Shown: positions 29,010-64,000 of the stretch, piece by piece
Position numbering within the stretch: the first letter of the stretch is position 1
Layout: the number at the start of each line of letters is the position of its first letter
Source: Cristatella mucedo
Taxonomy: Eukaryota > Bryozoa > Phylactolaemata > Cristatellidae
Length of the DNA: 64,000 bases
NCBI GenBank assembly: GCA_009760855.2
Contig: WPIO01000031.1
Span: 575,001 to 639,000 of the forward strand
Direction: 5' to 3'
The notes under the pieces: generated by a model
The model's input: only the letters and a program-made list of their open reading frames with translations
The model's database searches: none
Told to the model about the DNA's origin: nothing
Made by a program: the position numbers and the translations under genes

Positions 29010-30718
29010 ATGACTTTAGACTCATACAAGGTCTAGTAAAAAGAGCTCGTCTCCTAAAGGCCCTATACCACCATCTCCGTGGTCTTCACTGGCAGACCAA
29101 CTTTGCCCTGCCGTAACGGAGATTCGGAATGCTTCTTTGGAAAAAGGGATCGTACCCAAGTCCTTCAAATCTGCAATCTTTAGACCGTTACTTAAAAAAG
29201 CCTGGATTATATAGAGAGGTTCTTGCAAACTATCACCCAGTTTCCTTTCTTCCTTTTATGTCAAAGACTCTTGAAAAAATTGTCGCTAAGCAGCTGGTAG
29301 CACATATTAAAAATAATGAAATGTCAGAAAAATTTCAATCGGGGCAGAGACAGCACTCCACTGAAACTGCTCTCCTCCGTGTTAACAATTACATTTTATG
29401 CAGCAACGATAACGTGAATGTCACTGCCCTAGCGCTGCCAGATCTATCAGCTGCCATCAACGCCATTGATCACTATGTCCTACTTGAACGATCGGTCAGG
29501 CAAACGCTAGCGTGGTTTAAATCGTACTTGTCCGATCGTGTTCAATCCGTGTCGTGTGGGGGTTAGGTCTCATCTGACCAATCGCCTCTGGAAAAGGTCT
29601 GTCGTCGGTCCTTAGCTGTTCTCCATTTACACTCAATCTCAGGGAAAAGTGATTAAGGCCCAGGGAATAGGATATCACTTTTATACTGTCAATACTCAGC
29701 TGTATTTTTCATTCAAACCGTCGGAATCTGCAGGAGCAACAGATAAACTGAATGCTTGCCTTGCCGATATTCGATCCTGGACGTCGGAAAACTTCTTGAA
29801 ACTAAACGAGGATACAACTGAACTGCTACTCATAGGACACACTAAGCGCGTGGCTGGATTAGAAGGCTTTGGTCTTGTAATAGGTGATGTTGTGCGACCA
29901 TCACCACGTGCTCGAAATTTAGGTGTCGTTTTCGACAACAGGCTAAATTTCAAGAGCTTCATTCAGAAGACTGCTTCAATAGCTAGCCATCACGACCGAT
30001 ATATCAAAGGTAAGGAGCTGTCTTCCATGGTGGCTTGCAAACATTTTTAACTAGCTCCCTAGTTCCGTCTCGGCTTGATTGCAATTTCCTTTTGGCTGGG
30101 CTAGCAAAAAAGCAACTAGGGCCACTGCAGCTGGCAATGAATATGGCAGCAAGGCAAGTTTTCAAGTCCCAGAGGTTTGACCACGTGTCTCCTTTCCTGA
30201 AAGAGCTAGGATGGCTGCCAGTTGATCAACGGATACAGAGCAAAGTTCTTACGCTGACCCACCACGGCTTGGCTCCCTCGTACCTAGCTGAACTGCTGCA
30301 CCAGTTTCAGCCTCTTCGCGCCCTCAGGTTTTGTATGGATTATACATGAGCTGTTCTGTTCCTCCGCCTTAAGACCGTTGGCAACAGAAGCTTTAGCTCT
30401 GCAGGTCCTAGACTGTGGAACTCGCTTCCACAATTCTTCCATTCTCTTCCACAATTTCACAAGCAACGACAACTAATCTCCTGCTGCCGACTATGGCACA
30501 TTTTTTCCAGCGGTCCTGAGCTGCTACTTCTATGCTACTCACTACCTCAACTGCTCTCCTGACTCTGCTACGCTTCCCACTCTCTGTTGCGTGAGATGAA
30601 GTCTGTTGGCTACCGAATGCGCACCGAAAGCCGCTTAGGCTGTGAAAGCACTATACAAAACTCTCCTGCGTAACACCCACATAGTCTTCGTGGAGTTACA
30701 GGCGGAGATACAAAGGAC
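29010..30718 (+). mobile_element. LINE-B copy, reverse transcriptase region
   Basis: Three broken frames (29129-29566, 29649-30050, 30035-30349) carry [57 protein letters not shown] and HGLAPSYLAELLHQF. The catalytic block is damaged: it reads YHFYTVNTQLY where FYADDTQLY is expected. It ends at TTACAGGCGGAGATACAAAG, without a clean CATTA array. Confidence 0.85.
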
Positions 30719-31137
30719 AAACTGGAGACGGGGGACTGGCCCAACTGGGGGAAAAGGGCAAAGCACTTTCTTTAGCCCAAGAGACCGAACACATCTTCGG
30801 CAGACAAATGCTGCTCTAAGGCAGCTGCCGTGTTGCTGAGCAGATCGCCCGAAGCCGGAACTGCAGTAGAAGAAACAGAAGAAACTTTACACAGCTGTAG
30901 CAGCAGAAGAAACAGTAGATGAAGATGTAGCAGCAAGTTAAATCACTTGCCTTGAGGTTCCTTTATTCTCTTGCTTCGGCTTTTCTACCTATAAATCCCC
31001 GTAATTAGCATTCAAAAATAAGTCACCAAAGCATCTGCTCCTCACACCATTATCTGGGTCTGGGTGAATTGTCCTCACTGTGGTCTTATGTGAGGTGACA
31101 CTGTGCATACTAACACTAACGAATCTTCCTTTACAGC

Positions 31138-31205
31138 TTAGGTAAAGTGCCTAGAAAGAGATATAGCTCTCTTAGGGCACAATACACATTCCTTACTATT
31201 AGTAT
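31138..31205 (+). mobile_element. LINE-A tail fragment
   Basis: TTAGGTAAAGTGCCTAGAAA GAGATATAGCTCTCTTAGGG then an ATTAGTAT stretch; only the 3' end is present. Confidence 0.65.
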
Positions 31206-31397
31206 CTGCACCAGACACGCTGCTGCAAGAAGCTGGAGATGCACCGGACAAGTTACACGGCCGGCAGCACGATCGATTTGAAAGAAATCGATACGATCGA
31301 TTTGAAAGAGAGCAAGCAGCCAACCCTCAGCGATAGTGTGGCTGCAGGGGTATGATCACACCATTGAACCGAAAGACATCAGCAGCAGTTTTTTCGT

Positions 31398-31403
31398 TTT
31401 ATT
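31398..31403 (-). terminator. Candidate PWP2 poly(A) signal
   Basis: AATAAA on the minus strand about 650 nt downstream of the PWP2 stop. I saw no nearer canonical hexamer. A LINE-A tail lies just beyond it. Confidence 0.3.
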
Positions 31404-32056
31404 TTGTCAAAGATCGCAGGCAAATTCTCATCCTGGACCAATGCTCTAAGTTTATGTCCCATTAATAAAGTGAATGCACGAGATGGGATCCTTAATGCCG
31501 CATGACGGCACTGAAATGTCCAGTGAATGTTTACATGCGGCTGTGGAGGCAAAACCATGCAAAAAGTTCAGAAATACCAACCCCATCTGTATGATTGCCG
31601 TAGCCGTAGCAACTCATCAATACTACCAATGCAACAGAGAAGGAGAAACCTACACCAAGCTTCAACAGCAACAAAAGAGCATTCAGACAAACTGCTCCCC
31701 ATTACAAAAAATTACTTCCACATACTTCACTCAAGCCGTAGAAAAATACAGTCAATTTCATTCGAGAAGCATCTGCACTTACAACAGTGTATTGCACACT
31801 AGAGCTTGGCAATCTTGACTTGCACTTACCTTTCATACCAACATGTGCAGCAGCACTGCACAAACAATAGTAGACCAGCAAACTTGCCACAGATAAATGT
31901 TCGGCAAGCCACGAGGATCAACGCGTTTAAAACGTGTGTTGGTCACTAAAGTCACTATATGATTTTGCAACAAAAATGACAACAAACTAGGGTTAGTCAA
32001 GACAGTTTAAAAATCTTAATAGGATAATCCAAAAGTGGCAGCCGAGTGGTACCAGA

Positions 32057-60459
<28,403 letters not shown>

Positions 60460-60689
60460 TCCCTCAACGCGGCGCACGAGGCAGCGCCCGCTCAAACACC
60501 ACGCTCCCACTCCTGGGTGAAGGTCGGACAAGCTGGCGCACGCGCTCCAGAGCCGGATGGCGACATTGACCTATCCTGTCGGCGCTGGTTTCAGCCGTCA
60601 CATGACCGCCAGCCCCCCGTGATCCGCCATTTCGTTTCAGGTCGGTGTGGAAGTCAGTAGTCGGCACGCAGAAGGACTGACCTGTCGAG
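60460..60689. promoter_or_regulatory. Shared bidirectional promoter, PWP2 / V-ATPase c
   Basis: The 230 bp between two divergent start codons lies in a CpG-rich block without a TATA box. It contains GTCACATGAC at 60597-60606, one base from the CLEAR consensus GTCACGTGAC and equal to an MITF M-box core. It also has CCGCCATTTC at 60624-60633, a YY1-like site typical of housekeeping promoters. Transcription starts cannot be fixed from sequence. Confidence 0.65.
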
Positions 60690-60768
60690 ATGTCAAGCTC
60701 CACCGATATACCTATCTACACGCCCTTCTTTGGCGTCATGGGCGCCACGGCTGCAACGATATTCACAG
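60690..60768 (+). CDS. ATP6V0C: V-ATPase c coding exon 1
   Basis: Residues 1-26 plus one base. Reads [20 protein letters not shown]; the short variable N-terminus then helix 1. The start is the only in-frame ATG giving the family length. Confidence 0.93.
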
Positions 60769-63582
60769 GTGCCTGCGCGAGCGGCGGCGCTGGCGAGCGG
60801 CTATAGCGCGTCGGCTCGGCGGCGAATCGCTTCGCCCCCCCCTCCCGCCTGCCCGCATTGACCCGCAGCTCGCATCTAGTGGAAGCGCGCCGCAGCCGCG
60901 CGACAGTGTAGTCGCGTTTTCTGATCCAAACTGTTCTCGTAGCCCTGACCTTCCAGCTCGTCGAGCGACGGTAGGTTGGTAAGACGCCGTCACGCTTGGT
61001 TCTGAGTGCGACACGGGCTATTGCGCGGCCGCTGTCTGCGGCCTCGCGAGGCGCCGGCTGGCGGCCTTCAGCCGACGGTGCGCAAGCGCATATTTCTTGC
61101 TTTCTAGGCGCGTTGCCGTAAGAGAAGGTGCTGTCCTAGCAGGGCGGCTTCCTACAGCGATTAGCGAAAATCGATGCGTTCATTGATCGCGGAGGGCGGC
61201 GGAGACCGCGTAACTAAAAGCGCTCAGCGGCCGGCCGTGCGCCAGCGGTTCGGGCGGTGCCCTGCCTCCGGGTTTTATGTAAGCGAAAGCGGCATTTCCC
61301 CGACTCCACCCAGCCAGTTAGTCGCAGCAGCCCACCACGTCCGGTTTGCCTCCTGATGATAACCTTTCCGGAACTAACAACGCGAGCGCCCGGAGTAGGC
61401 GACGTCAGCGAACCGCTGGCCGCTTGTGTTGTGTTAGTTGTAGCTCCCGCCGACGGCGGAGCATCGCATTGCGCGTTTTTCTCCGGGCCGTCGCCTGTAC
61501 CTCCGCCCGGCACCGGTCTCTCCGGGTGCCGGTCACTTCGGAGACCGGCTTGGTCGGGTTCAGCCTACGGCTCATCCCCTCGGCGGCCATCACTGTCGAA
61601 AACCGGCTGGTGGCTGTTCGGATCAGCTGGTTGTAGCCGGAGGCCAGCCGCATCCTCATGCAAGTCTATTGTGCTCTTGTCAAATGCCAGGGTGTAGGCC
61701 AGCATCTCTCGCGAGCTGTGCCAAAGCTAGCCGGCTCGACTTTTCTTAAGCTGTATCCGTATCCGCGTGGGGACTTGCTAAGATGTCGCACACACCATCG
61801 GACCGCAGCTCCTCGTGTTGCTTGCACCGACCCGTAGTGAGTCGCTTTAGTCTCTCGCTCTGGAATCAGGCTGTGGCCGATGATGTAACTTCGCAATGCC
61901 AGCTCAAGTGGGTCACGCGTGTAGATTAGCTATTGCTGAATTCACTTAGCTAGCTTGACGAGGTTACTTGGACGCTGTACCACTGTAGCACTGGCTCTTG
62001 GCTCTTCGTCTGTCTATGCACAGCCTGGGCTCTCGCTCGAGGTCTGCTTCGGCATGAGTCCGGGTGTGTTGTAGAAGCAGTAGTGCAGGTTTGTTTGTTT
62101 TGTGTCTGCAGCTATGGGTGCTGCCTACGGAACAGCCAAGTCGGGCACTGGTATCGCAGCGATGTCGGTTATGAGGCCGGAGCTCATCATGAAGTCTGTG
62201 ATTCCTGTCGTCATGGCTGGTATCATTGGTATCTATGGCCTCGTCGTAGCTGCAGTCATTGCAAACGGCATCACACCGACTGACTATACCCTCTTCAGGT
62301 AAGCGAATTTGATTTTGATGAATTTGATTTGATATTTTTGTTTGGTGTGAGCATGCTTACCTTATCCCATTTGAGTCGAATGGCCTACCTGTTGATTTTA
62401 GATGATTTTTACATTGAGAGCTTACTTATATCGTGCTTTAAAAATATACCTTTGGCATGGTCCACATTTTGTTGAGATTAGCCCTTGTGACACTTACGCA
62501 AGACTGGTTCCCGTAGAAGCCAGTGTGTGGAATATCGGTATCGGTGATAGAAAAATGTGCCACTACTGAGAATAGTGTGTCACGGCACGAATATATGTGA
62601 ATCGTGGCCTATGAAATCCCGTGATTGTTTTGAGCTGAAGAGTGTTAGGTACTCGATTTGTGGGTCGGTACACGATTTGTGGTTATTTCCCCCATCTTTA
62701 GAAAAAATAATCTGAAGAAGAAAACCCGCTTCAGCCAAGCTCTTCTTCGTCGGTGCCTACTGCATTGAAGTTATAACTATAAAAACATAGTCACTGCACT
62801 CGGGGCTTATGAGAACACAGACAATAGTATCAGGACCTGAATCTGCTGGGGCCATATTGCTGGACGAGCAATAATTGTTCGCCTCCCGACTCCCACTTCT
62901 TTAACCACTTGACAGCTGAGTTATTGCTGCAACTCAAATGTCACCATTAGAGAAGAAACTATTGTAAGCCAGTTATTGATAGCTACACACATGAGCCAAT
63001 TGTGGGTCCAGTTTGGAGTGCCCAAGTGGACCCACGAGTGCCATAACTCGAGCTGTCCCATATGACTGTAAATAAATCTCTTGATGGTTGGTGTGCAAAT
63101 GCTTAATTGCATGCAAGTGAATACTCATTGTGTGCAGCTTGATTGATGGACTTTGGCCAGCACTGTGGTGAGTGCATGTTGTTGTGTGCAGTTGCCTAAT
63201 TCATTCATTCTCCACGTGGGTGCAGCACAGTTTATCATTTGTGGGCTGCTAGTGTAGTTTGCTTGTCAGTACTTATTCCTAGCTTTGGAGCTCCAGTGAT
63301 CCACTGCTTTCTTTTCGTTGCTTAGCTCAGCCCTAATTCTCCATCTTAGTCTGCCTTTTCTTTTTTTAACGCAGGAGTTTTGCTCATCTGGGTGCCGGTC
63401 TCAGCGTCGGCCTGAGTGGTCTGGCTGCAGGCTTCGCCATTGGAGTGGTGGGCGACGCCGGCGTCCGAGGCACAGCGCAGCAGCCGCGATTGTTCGTCGG
63501 CATGATCCTCATCCTCATCTTTGCCGAAGTGCTTGGCCTTTACGGCTTCATCGTGGCGCTCATTCTTACCACAAAGCAGTGA
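60690..63582 (+). CDS. ATP6V0C: V-ATPase 16-kDa proteolipid subunit c, whole gene
   Basis: Subunit c forms the proton-carrying c-ring of the membrane V0 sector of the vacuolar H+-ATPase in lysosomes, endosomes and plasma membrane. Three coding exons (60690-60768, 62112-62298, 63375-63582) join in frame to 157 residues; the human protein has 155. Landmarks are [13 protein letters not shown] (helix 1), [36 protein letters not shown] (helix 2), [19 protein letters not shown] (helix 3), [19 protein letters not shown], and helix 4 with FAEVLGLYG. The proton-binding glutamate is Glu140. Splice junctions are A|GTGCCT, TCTGCAG/AG|GTAAGC and ACGCAG. It is transcribed divergently from PWP2 across 230 bp between start codons. 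No AATAAA was seen in the 418 nt after the stop codon. Confidence 0.97.
62112..62298 (+). CDS. ATP6V0C: V-ATPase c coding exon 2
   Basis: Residues 27-89. Encodes [20 protein letters not shown] through the second transmembrane helix and the [12 protein letters not shown] loop. Acceptor TCTGCAG, donor GTAAGC. Confidence 0.98.
63375..63582 (+). CDS. ATP6V0C: V-ATPase c coding exon 3
   Basis: Residues 89-157, helices 3 and 4, with [20 protein letters not shown] and the catalytic Glu140 in FAEVLG. Ends LTTKQ then TGA. Confidence 0.98.
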
Positions 63583-64000
63583 TGGCATGTCCTCCAACCG
63601 CGCCGGCGGGACTCATGCCAGCCAGTCCAGCAGAACCTGGATTGGTTACTCAACTGAAGATTCCTATATTTGCCTGACAGAACATCCATGCTCTGTGCAG
63701 GCAGCCATGCTTGTTAACTGCGATGCATCCATCAAGGCATGGTCATACTGAAGATCGTGGTACATGAGTATTTTGTGGGAAGCATGTCTTTTATTCATAC
63801 TAAAAAGTATCGTTGCAAATACAGGTAACTTCTAATGCCCATGCCTTGCAGATTCGCGTACAGATCGCTAGTCGGTAGCATCCATCGCTCTGATGTCAAC
63901 TAACGCTTTTTGGGCAGGCCAACTGCACTACTGCCCGGCATGAGGGTTGCACTATACAGCAGTAGTTCTGTTTTGTGATTTTTCACAATGTCCAGTTTGA

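Larger units (their letters stand above)
30719..32056. other. PWP2 3' flank and 3' UTR
   Basis: The part nearest 32056 should be PWP2 3' UTR. It contains a LINE-A tail (31138), a short duplicated CGATCGATTTGAAAGA (31270-31310) and the candidate poly(A) signal. No other gene was seen. Confidence 0.5.

Overview
The window is invertebrate metazoan nuclear DNA. It holds spliced genes with short exons and canonical splice sites, non-LTR retrotransposons, tRNA-derived SINEs, long (CT)n, (CA)n and (GACA)n arrays, and GC-rich CpG-dense blocks. I cannot name the species. The proteins are typical of bilaterian animals, and nothing points to a prokaryote or virus. All calls come from reading the sequence and hand-assembling exons by homology and splice phase; no database was searched.

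Right half (about 31.4-64 kb). Two conserved housekeeping genes sit head to head. PWP2, a WD-repeat protein of the small-subunit processome, is on the minus strand. I could join 19 coding exons (60459 down to 32057) into one open frame of 924 residues. Its introns carry most of the mobile elements and microsatellites, and two introns use GC-AG splice sites. The V-ATPase proteolipid subunit c gene is on the plus strand with three coding exons (60690-63582) and 157 residues. The two start codons are 230 bp apart, so the genes probably share a bidirectional CpG-rich promoter. It contains a GTCACATGAC element that resembles the TFEB/MITF sites of lysosomal genes.

Middle-left (about 11.6-25 kb, very GC-rich). 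A plus-strand series of at least twelve phase-compatible exons (11688-22548) encodes an unrecognised protein of about 570 residues with charged, helix-rich segments; its N-terminal exon was not found. One of its introns holds a degenerate satellite with a period near 170 bp. Downstream and convergent is a single-exon minus-strand bHLH gene of the Fer3/FERD3L type (23748-24533).

Far left (0-11 kb) and 26-38 kb are mostly mobile elements. Two L2/CR1-type LINE families occur, here called LINE-A and LINE-B. LINE-A has a tail of ...GGGCGCTATACAAATG(ATT)n, and LINE-B has a (CATTA)n tail. There are two tRNA-derived SINE families, and SINE1 carries a LINE-A-like 3' tail. Several insertions are nested and give a relative chronology. 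One LINE-A copy (32992-34794) still has an open reverse transcriptase frame. CpG-rich stretches at 4.6-5.2 kb and 7-10 kb hold no gene I could establish.
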